Below are positions 45,129-53,221 of a stretch of 64,000 nucleotides of DNA, one piece after another (the first letter of the stretch is position 1; each line of letters begins with the position of its first letter). Below the pieces are notes generated by a model. It was not told where the DNA came from and ran no database searches. It saw only the letters and a list, made by a program, of their open reading frames with translations. The DNA is from Sulfitobacter sp. CW3 (lineage in GTDB: Bacteria; Pseudomonadota; Alphaproteobacteria; Rhodobacterales; Rhodobacteraceae): the NCBI RefSeq assembly GCF_019392245.1, contig NZ_JAHXRL010000001.1:620001-684000 (forward strand), written 5' to 3'. The position numbers were made by a program, and so were the translations under genes.

Positions 45129-46127
45129 ATGAGACCCCAACAAGCCGCCTATCCCGCGACACGACTGCGCCGCACCCGTCAATCTGCAGGCATCCGTGCG
45201 CTGGTGCGTGAAAACTCGCTTGAACTGGGGGATCTGATCTGGCCGGTTTTCGTGCGCTCTGGCGAAGGGATCGAGGAACCCATTCCATCTATGCCCGGGG
45301 TGTTCCGCCGCAGCGTCGACAAAGTCGTCGAGGCGGCGCGCGAGGCGGCTGATCTGGGGATCGGGGCGATGTGCATCTTTCCCTATACCGGGATCGAAGA
45401 TCGCACAGAGGATTGCGCGGGCGCATGGGACCCCGAGAACAACCCCAACCGTGCCATTCGCGCGATCCGCGAGGCGGTGCCTGAAATGGTGATCATGACC
45501 GATGTGGCGCTGGATACCTATAATATCAACGGCCATGATGGCTTTGTCGAAGATGGGATCATCGTCAATGACCGCACGGTCGAGGCCTTGGTAAAAATGT
45601 CGCTGGCCCAAGCCGAGGCCGGGGCGAATATCATCGGGCCGTCTGATATGATGGACGGTCGCATCGGGGCGATCCGTGCGGGTCTGGAAGGCGCAGGCCA
45701 CAGCGATGTGATGATCATGAGCTATTCGGCGAAATATGCGTCTGCATTCTATGGCCCGTTCCGCGATGCGGTTGGCGCATCAGGCGCACTGACGGGCGAT
45801 AAAAAGACCTATCAGATGGATTATGCCAACAGTGACGAGGCCCTGCGCCTGATTGAACGCGATCTGCGCGAGGGTGCGGACATGGTCATGGTGAAACCCG
45901 GCCTGCCCTATCTGGATATTTGCCACCGCGTGAAAACCACCTTTGGCGCGCCAACCTTTGCCTATCAGGTGTCCGGTGAATACAGCATGATCAAGGCCGC
46001 CGCCCAAAACGGGTGGATCGACGAAGAGCGCGTGATGATGGAAAGCCTGATGGGCTTCAAGCGTGCAGGCTGTGATGGTGTGCTGACCTACTTCGCGCCC
46101 GCAGTTGCGCGTTTGATGGGGTCTTGA
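45129..46127 (+). CDS. hemB: 5-aminolevulinate dehydratase (porphobilinogen synthase)
   Basis: A 332-aa enzyme that condenses two 5-aminolevulinate molecules to porphobilinogen in tetrapyrrole synthesis. The two Schiff-base lysines are seen in SYSAKYASAFYGPFRDA and MVMVKPGLPYLDI. The segment DVALDTYNINGHDG replaces the Cys-rich zinc site of animal and E. coli enzymes, so this is the zinc-independent, magnesium-responsive type. Start at MRPQQAAYPATRLRR. Divergent from the membrane-protein gene. Confidence 0.97.
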   Translation: MRPQQAAYPATRLRRTRQSAGIRALVRENSLELGDLIWPVFVRSGEGIEEPIPSMPGVFRRSVDKVVEAAREAADLGIGAMCIFPYTGIEDRTEDCAGAWDPENNPNRAIRAIREAVPEMVIMTDVALDTYNINGHDGFVEDGIIVNDRTVEALVKMSLAQAEAGANIIGPSDMMDGRIGAIRAGLEGAGHSDVMIMSYSAKYASAFYGPFRDAVGASGALTGDKKTYQMDYANSDEALRLIERDLREGADMVMVKPGLPYLDICHRVKTTFGAPTFAYQVSGEYSMIKAAAQNGWIDEERVMMESLMGFKRAGCDGVLTYFAPAVARLMGS

Positions 46128-46150
46128 CCCTAAAACCCGCGCAAAAATCG

Positions 46151-46179
46151 TGAATGGGCGGCAGTTCACCGCCGATTCA
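46151..46179 (+). terminator. Hairpin after hemB
   Basis: TGAAT-g-GGCGG (46151-46161) pairs with CCGCC-g-ATTCA (46169-46179) with one internal G/G mismatch and a 7-base loop, 23 bases past the hemB stop. There is no T run, so it may be a Rho-assisted or stabilising structure rather than an intrinsic terminator. Confidence 0.45.
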
Positions 46180-46263
46180 TGCCCTAAAATGGTGACACCC
46201 CGGATTATTCGGCATAAGGTCGCCCATAAGTCGGGAGAAGCCGGCACAGGCAATTACAGGCAT

Positions 46264-46836
46264 ATGACAATGAGCAATTCTTCTTTTTCGCGCCGCGCGT
46301 TTGCGTTGGGCGCGTTGGCAACTGCCGGGGCCGTGGCGGCATGCGGCAATGGTGTCGGAAGCCGTGGCAGCGGTCAGATCGATGCACGGGTCGAAGCAAC
46401 CCTGCAGCAGATGTACCGCGAATACCCCAACACACGGCAACTGGCCGCGAAATCTAACGGTATGCTGGTCATGCCACTGGTCACCGAAGCGGGCCTTGGC
46501 CTGGGCGGCGGTTACGGGCGCGGTGCGCTGCGTGTGAACAATGTTTCGGTCGATTACTATTCGATGACCAAGGCGTCGGGCGGGCTTCAGATTGGTGCGC
46601 AGCAATACGCGCATGTTCTGTTTTTCATGACCGAAGACGCGCTGAACAATTTCCGCCGTTCCCCCGGTTGGGCTGCGGGCGCGAACATCGAGTATGTGAT
46701 TGATAATGTGGGCGACAGTGTGAACGCTGGCACCACTACATCGCTTTCTCCGGTCTTGGCCGCCGTGTTTGGCCGTGCCGGTCTGCGCATCGGTGCCACC
46801 CTCGAGGGCAGCAAATACACGCGCATCATTCCATAA
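46264..46836 (+). CDS. SYLF/YSC84-domain lipoprotein with Tat-type signal
   Basis: A 190-aa protein. The N-terminus SFSRRAFALGALATAGAVAAC combines a twin-arginine motif with a lipobox-like VAAC, so it is probably exported by Tat and lipidated. The rest is the SYLF (YSC84) domain: GMLVMPLVTEAGLGLGGGYGRGAL, VDYYSMTKASGGLQIGAQQY and a closing GATLEGSKYTRI. SYLF domains bind phosphoinositides in eukaryotes; in bacteria their role is unknown but periplasmic lipid contact is plausible. ATG codons at 46264 and 46270 are equal candidates. Confidence 0.85.
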   Translation: MTMSNSSFSRRAFALGALATAGAVAACGNGVGSRGSGQIDARVEATLQQMYREYPNTRQLAAKSNGMLVMPLVTEAGLGLGGGYGRGALRVNNVSVDYYSMTKASGGLQIGAQQYAHVLFFMTEDALNNFRRSPGWAAGANIEYVIDNVGDSVNAGTTTSLSPVLAAVFGRAGLRIGATLEGSKYTRIIP

Positions 46837-46844
46837 GTAGAAAT

Positions 46845-46880
46845 GCCCGGCCCGCAGATGTTGCGGACCGGGCGTTATTT
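46845..46880. terminator. Terminator between the SYLF gene and the dehydrogenase
   Basis: Long stem GCCCGG-CCGCA (46845-46856) with TGCGG-CCGGGC (46862-46873), one bulge mismatch and a 5-base loop, followed by GTTATTT. Flanking A and T bases on both sides allow use by both convergent genes. Confidence 0.85.
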
Positions 46881-47753
46881 CTAGCCTGCGGCGTTCAGAC
46901 GTTTGATCAGGCTTGAGGTGTCCCAACGGCCACCGCCCAGTTTCTGCACATCCTTATAGAACTGATCGACCAAGGCTGTGACGGGCAGGCTTGCCGCGAT
47001 CTCGTCTGCGGTGTCCAGACAGATGCCCAGATCCTTGCGCATCCAGTCCACAGCGAAACCGTGATCGAACTTATCGTCCAGCATCGTCTCAAAGCGGTTG
47101 GACATTTGCCAGCTTCCAGCGGCACCTTGGCTGATGACTTCGACCACATCGCGGCCATCAAGGCCGGCTTTCTGTGCGAAATGCAGCGCCTCGGACAGGC
47201 CTTGAACCAGACCCGCAATCGCGATCTGGTTGCACATTTTGGTCATCTGGCCTGCGCCTGTGTCGCCCAAACGGCGGCAAATCTTGGAATAGACCTCCAT
47301 GATCGGCAAGGCACGGTCAAACGCACCCGCATCGCCGCCGCACATAATCGACAGTTGGCCGTTTTCCGCGCCCGCCTGCCCGCCTGAAATCGGCGCATCC
47401 ACAAAACTGATCTGCGCGTCATTTGCGGCGCTGGACAGCTCACGGGTTACAGCCGCGGAAACGGTGGTGTGATCGACAAATACTGTCCCCCCGGCCATAC
47501 CGGCGAACGCGCCATCCGCGCCCACGCAGACAGACCGCAGATCATCATCATTGCCCACGCAGGAAAACACGAAATCGGCACCCTGCGCCGCCTCGCGCGG
47601 CGTTTCCGCCATCGCGCCGCCATAGGTTTCGGCCCATTGGCGGGCTTTTTCCGTTGTGCGGTTGTATACGGTCACGTCGTGGCCAGCTTTCTGCAGATGC
47701 CCGGCCATCGGGCCGCCCATGACGCCCAGTCCCAGAAATGCAAGTTTTGCCAT
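46881..47753 (-). CDS. 3-hydroxyisobutyrate dehydrogenase-family oxidoreductase
   Basis: A 290-aa beta-hydroxyacid dehydrogenase. The Rossmann motif GLGVMGGPMAGHL is at residues 7-19; the substrate-binding DAPISGGQAGAENGQLSIM at about 122-140; the catalytic Lys lies in GAGQMTKMCNQ near 175. NAD or NADP specificity is not certain (the loop VTVYNRTTEKA, with Asn-Arg, favours NADP). Members include 3-hydroxyisobutyrate, tartronate-semialdehyde and gamma-hydroxybutyrate reductases; context does not decide. Confidence 0.9.
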   Translation of the reverse strand: MAKLAFLGLGVMGGPMAGHLQKAGHDVTVYNRTTEKARQWAETYGGAMAETPREAAQGADFVFSCVGNDDDLRSVCVGADGAFAGMAGGTVFVDHTTVSAAVTRELSSAANDAQISFVDAPISGGQAGAENGQLSIMCGGDAGAFDRALPIMEVYSKICRRLGDTGAGQMTKMCNQIAIAGLVQGLSEALHFAQKAGLDGRDVVEVISQGAAGSWQMSNRFETMLDDKFDHGFAVDWMRKDLGICLDTADEIAASLPVTALVDQFYKDVQKLGGGRWDTSSLIKRLNAAG

Positions 47754-47853
47754 CGTCTTTTCCTTATCTATTAGTTGCGCTATTGGCTGGTGTAACACCT
47801 AACATCCCACAGACTTTGGTCAATCATATGCGGGGTTTATTCAGGAGCAGCCA

Positions 47854-50322
47854 ATGGCAGTGGTATTTAAGTGGCTTATGCGTTTGGCCAGCTTGTTGAT
47901 TGTCTTAACGGTGGTCGCCCTTGTGGGTATCTATTGGCTCGCGTCGCGGTCCCTGCCTGAATATGATGATACGGTTGCGGTGCCAAACCTGCGCGCAGAG
48001 GTCGAAATCGTGCGCGACAACGCCAATGTGCCGCATATTTTCGGGCAGAATGATCAGGACGTGTTTTATGGCCTAGGCTTTGCCCATGCCCAAGATCGCC
48101 TGTGGCAGATGATCACCATGCGCCGCACGGTTCAGGGCCGCCTGTCCGAGGTGTTCGGCAGTGCGACAATAGAAATTGACCGCTTGCTGCGGCGGCTTGA
48201 TCTGTACCCTCTGGCTGTCCGATCCGTTGAAACGCTTGATCCCAAAACCCGCGCCGCACTTGATGCATATGCTGCAGGCGTGAATGCGCGGCTTGACCAG
48301 ATCAACAACGAGGCATTGGGCCGGGGTGCGCCCGAAATGCTGATTTTCGATGTGCCCGTCGCCCCGTGGCGCCCGGCGGATTCGCTGGCGATGGCCAAGC
48401 TGATGGCGCTGCAACTATCCGGCCATCTGGACGCCGAGGTGAAGCGCGCACGGGTATCGCTTGCCTTGCCGGATCAAGAACGTCTGATGGATATTCTGCC
48501 CGATGCGCCAGGTAACGGGATCGCAGCGCTGCCGGAATACGCAGCACTTGTGCCGGGGGTGCCGCAATTTGCCGAAAACATCCCCCTTGATCCCAATCCG
48601 CTGTCGCCGTTCAAACCCTTTGACCTTGCCGGTGCATCGAATGCATGGGCCGCGGCGCGTGACCGGTCTGCGTCGGGCGGCACGCTGATCGCCAATGATC
48701 CGCATCTTGGCTTTACCGCGCCCAGCATCTGGTATCTGGCGCGGTTGGAACTGCAATCGGGCGGTGTGATTGGCGGCACGATCCCCGGTCTGCCTGTGGT
48801 GTTGACGGGCCGCTCGGCTGCGTTGGGCTGGGGCATCACATCATCCTATGCCGATGATCAAGACGTCTATGTAGAAGAACTGAACCCCGAAAATCCCGAA
48901 GAATACCGTACCCCGGACGGGTTCAAACCCTTTGTCAAACGCGCGTCGATCATCACCGTAAAAGACGCCGATCCCATCACCCTGACCCTGCGTTGGACAG
49001 ATAACGGCCCCGTGCTGCCCGGCAGCCACTACAACCTTGCCGCCATTACCCCACCGGGTCACGTGGCCACTGTGAACTGGACAGCGCTCAGCCCCGCCGA
49101 CACCTCCGTCGCGGCCGCCATGGCACTGATGGAGGCGAAATCGGTCGAAGCAGGCCTTGCCGCCGCTGCCGACTACCTTGCGCCGTCGCAAAACCTGACG
49201 CTTGTTGATGCCGAAACGATTGCGATGAAAACAATTGGTGCATTGCCTGCCCGCGATCCTGCCCACCAAAGCCAGGGTCGCATGCCCACCGTCGGCTGGA
49301 ACGCCGCCAACCGCTGGCAAGGGCGGCTGCCTTATGCGTCAAACCCCGAATTTGTTGCCCCGCTTGGCGGCATTCTGGGCAACACCAACAACAAGACCGT
49401 GGATCGCCCCTTTCCCAACCATGTGTCGTTTTTGTGGGGCGATACGCAGCGCATACAGCGCTGGCGTAACCTGATGCAACGCCGTCAGGTCCACACCCGC
49501 GACAGCTTTATCGAAGCGCAACTTGATACGGTCAGCTTTACCGCGCGCAGTTTGCTGCCGCTGATCGGTGCCGAGTTGTGGTTCACTGGCGAAGCCACCG
49601 CCGAAGGCACAGCCGAGCGTCAACGCGAACGTGCTTTGATCTTGCTAGCGGGCTGGTCCGGCGAGATGAACGAACACCTGCCAGAACCGCTGATCTATGC
49701 GGCGTGGCTGCGCGCCCTGCAGGACCGCCTGATCCAGGATGAGCTGGGTCCCTTGGCGCAGGAATTCGACCATGTCGAACCGCTGTTCATCGAACGGGTG
49801 TTCCGCAATGTCGATGGTGCGGCTGTCTGGTGCGATGTGCTGCAATCCGCGCCGGTTGAAACCTGCCCGGATATGGCCCGGCTTGCCTTGGATGATGCGC
49901 TGATCTGGATCAACGAAACATGGGGCAGCCAGCTTGAATCCCTGCGATGGGGCGATGCGCATCAAGCCACCCACGATCACCCGACGCTGGGCGAGGTGCC
50001 AATCCTGCGCTATTTCGTCAACATCCGCCAATCGACCTCGGGGGGGGATAATACCCTGCTGCGCGGCCGTACCAAGGGCACCAGCCCCGATCCGTTTTTT
50101 AACGTGCACGGGGCCGGATACCGCGGCGTCTATGACTTTGCCGATCCGGATTCGTCGGTCTTCATCACCTCGACCGGACAATCGGGACATTTCCTGTCCC
50201 GCTACTATGACAACTTGGCCCAGTTGTGGCGGCGCGGTGAATATATCCCCATGTCGCTGGACGAGGATCTGGCCCGCGCCGCATCAGTGGGCGTGACCAA
50301 ACTGATCCCGGCGCAACCATGA
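47854..50322 (+). CDS. Penicillin-acylase-family N-terminal nucleophile hydrolase
   Basis: An 822-aa precursor of the Ntn-hydrolase fold. A membrane-anchor or signal segment is at residues 8-30. The autocleavage point is expected before Ser262 in AGASNAWAAA, giving alpha and beta chains; the start of the beta chain, Ser-Asn-x-Trp, is the family hallmark. Other conserved parts are GLGFAHAQDRLWQM (A chain) and IPGLPVVLTGRSAALGWGIT. Members hydrolyse beta-lactams, acyl-homoserine lactones or other acyl amides; the substrate is unknown. AGGAG precedes the ATG. Overlaps rluE by four bases. Confidence 0.9.
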   Translation: MAVVFKWLMRLASLLIVLTVVALVGIYWLASRSLPEYDDTVAVPNLRAEVEIVRDNANVPHIFGQNDQDVFYGLGFAHAQDRLWQMITMRRTVQGRLSEVFGSATIEIDRLLRRLDLYPLAVRSVETLDPKTRAALDAYAAGVNARLDQINNEALGRGAPEMLIFDVPVAPWRPADSLAMAKLMALQLSGHLDAEVKRARVSLALPDQERLMDILPDAPGNGIAALPEYAALVPGVPQFAENIPLDPNPLSPFKPFDLAGASNAWAAARDRSASGGTLIANDPHLGFTAPSIWYLARLELQSGGVIGGTIPGLPVVLTGRSAALGWGITSSYADDQDVYVEELNPENPEEYRTPDGFKPFVKRASIITVKDADPITLTLRWTDNGPVLPGSHYNLAAITPPGHVATVNWTALSPADTSVAAAMALMEAKSVEAGLAAAADYLAPSQNLTLVDAETIAMKTIGALPARDPAHQSQGRMPTVGWNAANRWQGRLPYASNPEFVAPLGGILGNTNNKTVDRPFPNHVSFLWGDTQRIQRWRNLMQRRQVHTRDSFIEAQLDTVSFTARSLLPLIGAELWFTGEATAEGTAERQRERALILLAGWSGEMNEHLPEPLIYAAWLRALQDRLIQDELGPLAQEFDHVEPLFIERVFRNVDGAAVWCDVLQSAPVETCPDMARLALDDALIWINETWGSQLESLRWGDAHQATHDHPTLGEVPILRYFVNIRQSTSGGDNTLLRGRTKGTSPDPFFNVHGAGYRGVYDFADPDSSVFITSTGQSGHFLSRYYDNLAQLWRRGEYIPMSLDEDLARAASVGVTKLIPAQP

Positions 50323-50882
50323 ACCGCGTAATCCTGTTCAACAAACCCTTCGGGGTCCTGTCGCAATTCACCGACAAAGGCACCGAAGGGTCGCCGCGCC
50401 CGACCCTATCGGCCTATATCGATGAAAAAGGGTTCTACCCCGCAGGCCGCCTTGACCGCGACAGCGAAGGGTTGATGGTGCTCACCGACAGCGGTCCGCT
50501 CCAAGCCCGGATATCGCACCCAAAATACAAGCTGGCAAAAACCTACTGGGTTCAGGTCGAAGGGACCCCCGATGATGCGGCCCTCGACGCGCTGCGCAAC
50601 GGTGTCACCCTGAAAGACGGTAAAACCGCCCCTGCCAAAGTCAGCCAAATCGATACCCCGGCCAACCTTTGGGACCGGGACCCGCCCGTACGGTTTCGTA
50701 AATCAGTGCCCGATGCTTGGCTTTCGATCACCATCACCGAAGGCCGCAATAGACAGGTGCGCCGCATGACAGCCCATGTGGGCCTGCCGACGCTGCGTCT
50801 GATCCGCGCCCAAGTCGGTGACTGGCAACTCAACAACATGCAACCCGGCACATGGCGCTTCTCATCGGAAACAGGCCGCTAA
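50319..50882 (+). CDS. rluE: 23S rRNA pseudouridine synthase, RluE type
   Basis: A 187-aa RsuA/RluE-subfamily synthase. The catalytic Asp lies in AGRLDRDSEGLMVLT; the C-terminal half shows ITEGRNRQVRRMTAHVGLPTLRLIR. There is no S4 domain, as in RluE, which makes pseudouridine 2457 in E. coli 23S rRNA. The start overlaps the acylase stop (ATGA). Confidence 0.9.
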   Translation: MNRVILFNKPFGVLSQFTDKGTEGSPRPTLSAYIDEKGFYPAGRLDRDSEGLMVLTDSGPLQARISHPKYKLAKTYWVQVEGTPDDAALDALRNGVTLKDGKTAPAKVSQIDTPANLWDRDPPVRFRKSVPDAWLSITITEGRNRQVRRMTAHVGLPTLRLIRAQVGDWQLNNMQPGTWRFSSETGR

Positions 50883-50890
50883 TTCCAAAT

Positions 50891-50936
50891 GGATAAAAAT
50901 CCCGGGGGGCGGCCAAAGGCCGGGGGGCTGGCCCCC
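50891..50936. repeat. Dispersed GC-rich repeat, copy 3
   Basis: ATAAAAATCCCGGGGGG (50893-50909), a small GGCC-aaa-GGCC hairpin (50911-50921) and GGGGGC-tg-GCCCCC (50923-50936). It shares the ATCCCGGGGG start and the GGGGGCTGGCCCCC hairpin with 17587-17612, but lacks the CTTCTCTGGCTC half. It lies between rluE and the convergent DUF2177 gene and may end both transcripts. Confidence 0.7.
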
Positions 50937-50951
50937 AACAACATGTGACGC

Positions 50952-51353
50952 CTAGGAAACCGCCCGCGTCACCCACACACCGACAGCTGCCGAAACACCG
51001 GTCAACACCACGCCCCATGAAAAATCCGTCGCCACCATCTGCGGCGTCCAGTCCTTGAGCGTAGCAAGGTTGGTGAATTCATAAGTGCCATAGCCCAACG
51101 CCCCAATCAGCGCGGCGTTGACAAAGACCCAGACCAACCCCTTGTCCTGCACCACCGCAGGCCAGGATACGAAATACAACAACACCGCGATGTAAAAGCC
51201 GTAGAAAGCAAACGCTGGGACTAAACGAAACCGATCCAGCAACAGTGGCCCGATGTTGCGGGAAAAGACCGGTTTGACCAAATAGGTCAGCCCCAGAAAA
51301 TCCAGACCCAGAAAAACCGCAAAGGTCAGCACATATAGTATGATCAGCGTCAT
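50952..51353 (-). CDS. DUF2177-family membrane protein
   Basis: A 133-aa protein of four hydrophobic helices. Conserved polar motifs include LDFLGLTYLVKPVFSRNIG and GALGYGTYEFTNLATLKDW with TYEFTN in helix three. These mark DUF2177, a family of unknown function. ATG at 51353 is chosen, seven bases behind GGAG; the ATG at 51359 is too close to that site. Confidence 0.88.
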   Translation of the reverse strand: MTLIILYVLTFAVFLGLDFLGLTYLVKPVFSRNIGPLLLDRFRLVPAFAFYGFYIAVLLYFVSWPAVVQDKGLVWVFVNAALIGALGYGTYEFTNLATLKDWTPQMVATDFSWGVVLTGVSAAVGVWVTRAVS

Positions 51354-51398
51354 AAGCATTCTCCGGCTGTGATATGAGACTACCATATGTGTCAGGCA

Positions 51399-51420
51399 CC
51401 GGAAAATTCGAATTTTCCGG
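51399..51420. repeat. Perfect 22-bp palindrome beside the IS insertion point
   Basis: CCGGAAAATTC and its exact reverse complement meet with no spacer. It is three bases from the left target duplication of the IS element. A second, AT-rich palindrome lay directly beside it before the IS inserted (see 53182-53200). Confidence 0.9.
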
Positions 51421-51431
51421 CCAAAATTTTT

Positions 51432-51456
51432 GGGGGTGTCCGCAAACCGTGTTGGT
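51432..51456 (+). repeat. Left terminal inverted repeat of the IS
   Basis: Begins GGGGGTGTCCGCAAAC and ends CGTGTTGGT; pairs with 53157-53181 at 24 of 25 positions (C here, T in the other end after the AAA). Confidence 0.95.
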
Positions 51457-51509
51457 TCGCTTCGCCTTGACTCGAAAAAGCCTATCTTACTCCGCCTTAC
51501 CCGCGGAGG

Positions 51510-52505
51510 ATGCCCTTGCTACACCACGACTTTCGCCGTTTTATCGATGCCCTTGATGACCTGAACCCGGCCCAGATCGAGGATGCACAAACGAAAATCC
51601 AGGATCTCCGTAGGCAGACGGAAGCGATCTCGGAAATCGAAGCGCGGACGAACCAAGAACGCAAGTGCCCTTTCTGCTGCGACGAGCGGCGCCAGAAGTG
51701 GGGCCGCACACGAACCAAGGTCCAGCGCTACCGATGTAGCGGCTGCCAGAAGACATATTCTGGCCGGACCGGAAGCGTCATCGGCCGCATTCATCGTCCT
51801 GACCTGTTCATGGTCGTGCTGAGGAATATGCTGGGACCTCACGCGCCGCAGTCGGTGCGTAAGCTTGCGAGGCAGCTGAAGCTCAACAAATATACGGTCT
51901 GGCGCTGGCGGATGCTGGTGTTTTCGATCATCGGCCATGGCACTGTGACGGGCTTCTCCGGGATTATCGAGGCGGATGAAACCTACCAGCGGGAGTCGCG
52001 CAAGGGTTCTCGCGAATGGGTCCGGCACTTCGCCGATCCGAAGAAGGTCGCGCCGCCGCCCCGTCCACGATGGGAGGATTTCACCACGCAGGGGCTTAAG
52101 ATGATGCGGGGCCTGTCGAGGTGGCAACTGCCCATTCTCACCGTCGCTGACCGTGGCGGCGCGCGTCTCTTCCGACGTCTGCCGAACCGCAGGGGCGTTA
52201 CGCTGGAACACGCCATGAAGCCGCTGGTTCCGAGGGATGCCATGCTATGTTCGGACGTTGCCAATGGCTACAAAAACCTCGCAGCCGCAGGCGGTCTCGA
52301 ACACTACGTCGTCGGCAGCAAGCCCGGAACGCGCGTGGCCTCTGACTGCTATCACATCCAGAACGTGAACTCGCTCCATGCCCGCTACAAGATGTTCATC
52401 AAGCCCTTCTGTGGACCGGCCACGAAGAACCTGAACGGCTACATCCGCTGGCTGGAGATTCGGCTGGCCGGTGTGCGACCGGCAGAGGTTGTCCGCAGGT
52501 CATAA
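51510..52505 (+). CDS. IS1595-family transposase (ISXO2-like DDE domain)
   Basis: A 331-aa DDE transposase. A zinc ribbon (CPFC ... CSGC at about 52-79) is followed by a helix-turn-helix-like region (SVRKLARQLKLNKYTVWRWR) and the ISXO2-like catalytic domain: first Asp in IEADETY, second in LCSDVANGYK, and a His/Asn/Glu region near HIQNVNSLHARYKMFIKPFCGPATKN where the third acidic partner is expected. The ATG at 51510 abuts the GGAGG site; the TTG at 51516 has a better spacing and could be the true start. Intact, so the element may still be able to move. Confidence 0.93.
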   Translation: MPLLHHDFRRFIDALDDLNPAQIEDAQTKIQDLRRQTEAISEIEARTNQERKCPFCCDERRQKWGRTRTKVQRYRCSGCQKTYSGRTGSVIGRIHRPDLFMVVLRNMLGPHAPQSVRKLARQLKLNKYTVWRWRMLVFSIIGHGTVTGFSGIIEADETYQRESRKGSREWVRHFADPKKVAPPPRPRWEDFTTQGLKMMRGLSRWQLPILTVADRGGARLFRRLPNRRGVTLEHAMKPLVPRDAMLCSDVANGYKNLAAAGGLEHYVVGSKPGTRVASDCYHIQNVNSLHARYKMFIKPFCGPATKNLNGYIRWLEIRLAGVRPAEVVRRS

Positions 52506-52600
52506 ATCAAGTGTCGCGGCAGTGGTCTGCTTTGATTCCATTGCTTCCCGTTACTATTGGTTTAGGCTGGCACCCTAAGACAAATTCGGAAGGCAGTGTG

Positions 52601-53131
52601 ATGTCTCGAACCCTGGGGCCTATACTCAACCCCCAATCAACAGAGGCAATGGCCATCACGCTGGGTCGAAAAGCCTTCCTCCGCGAGTTGGTTGTTGCCG
52701 CTCTTCTGTCGCTGACCCTACCAATGGTGAGCGTTGCTGGAGTCTATTTCTACATACACATAAGCGCGATGAACCCGATTGGCCTCGCGCTTGGCGTGAT
52801 CGTGGTCTCGGGTCTTACGGCAATTCCCTTGATATTCTATGCATCACTGCGCCTCAACGCTGCCACTCTGGCTCGCGAAAGGGCGTCAGCGGGCGTGCCA
52901 GAGCAACTGATCCACAAGCCGTTAGAGGGGCCGTTCTTGTTGCGGAGATCTATAGTCGCTGGTTCTGTCCAGTCACGGATCATCGCTGGCTTCCCTGTTT
53001 GTATTGGTTTTGGAATAGAGTTTGCGCTTATGGCATATCTTACCAACAGTATTGGCTTCCTTCTTCTCCATGTTCCGATTGGAGCGACGCTCGCCGCTCA
53101 AATAATCATTGCCGCAAACCTACTTCGGTGA
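52601..53131 (+). CDS. Unknown four-helix membrane protein carried by the IS
   Basis: A 176-aa protein between the transposase and the right inverted repeat. The ATG at 52601 lies seven bases after GGAAGG. Hydrophobic segments are at about residues 28-52, 57-80, 120-142 and 150-173, with a positively charged connecting loop (ASLRLNAATLARERASAGV). No family recognised. It cannot be needed for transposition by the known IS1595 mechanism, so it is passenger cargo. Resemblance to immunity or resistance proteins is not shown. Codon choice looks slightly AT-richer than the transposase. Confidence 0.72.
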   Translation: MSRTLGPILNPQSTEAMAITLGRKAFLRELVVAALLSLTLPMVSVAGVYFYIHISAMNPIGLALGVIVVSGLTAIPLIFYASLRLNAATLARERASAGVPEQLIHKPLEGPFLLRRSIVAGSVQSRIIAGFPVCIGFGIEFALMAYLTNSIGFLLLHVPIGATLAAQIIIAANLLR

Positions 53132-53156
53132 GCGTCCGCTTTGTCTCGCATAGCTG

Positions 53157-53181
53157 ACCAACACGATTTGCGGACACCCCC
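53157..53181 (-). repeat. Right terminal inverted repeat of the IS
   Basis: Reverse complement of the left end with one mismatch. It ends CACCCCC and directly abuts the right copy of the target duplication (53182-53189). Confidence 0.95.
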
Positions 53182-53200
53182 AAATTTTTCGGAAAAATTT
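53182..53200. repeat. AT-rich palindrome split by the IS
   Basis: AAATTTTTC (53182-53190), G, GAAAAATTT (53192-53200): perfect 9-bp arms around one base. Removing the IS and one target copy restores 10-bp arms (adding A51423 and T53201). The 8-bp target duplication is part of its left arm. It lies just past the hflX stop, so it may have been the hflX 3' structure. Confidence 0.8.
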
Positions 53201-53221
53201 TATGCCGCGCGCTGCAGCCCG

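Larger units (their letters stand above)
51432..53181 (+). mobile_element. Complete IS1595-family insertion sequence with passenger gene
   Basis: 1750 bp. Left end (51432-51456) and right end (53157-53181) are inverted repeats of 25 bp with one mismatch, each opening GGGGGTGTCCGCAAA. The flanking octamer AAATTTTT is present on both sides (51424-51431 and 53182-53189), the 8-bp target duplication usual in IS1595. Contents are a transposase (51510-52505) and a membrane-protein gene (52601-53131), both on the plus strand. The perfect duplication and near-identical ends suggest a recent, intact insertion. Confidence 0.93.
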
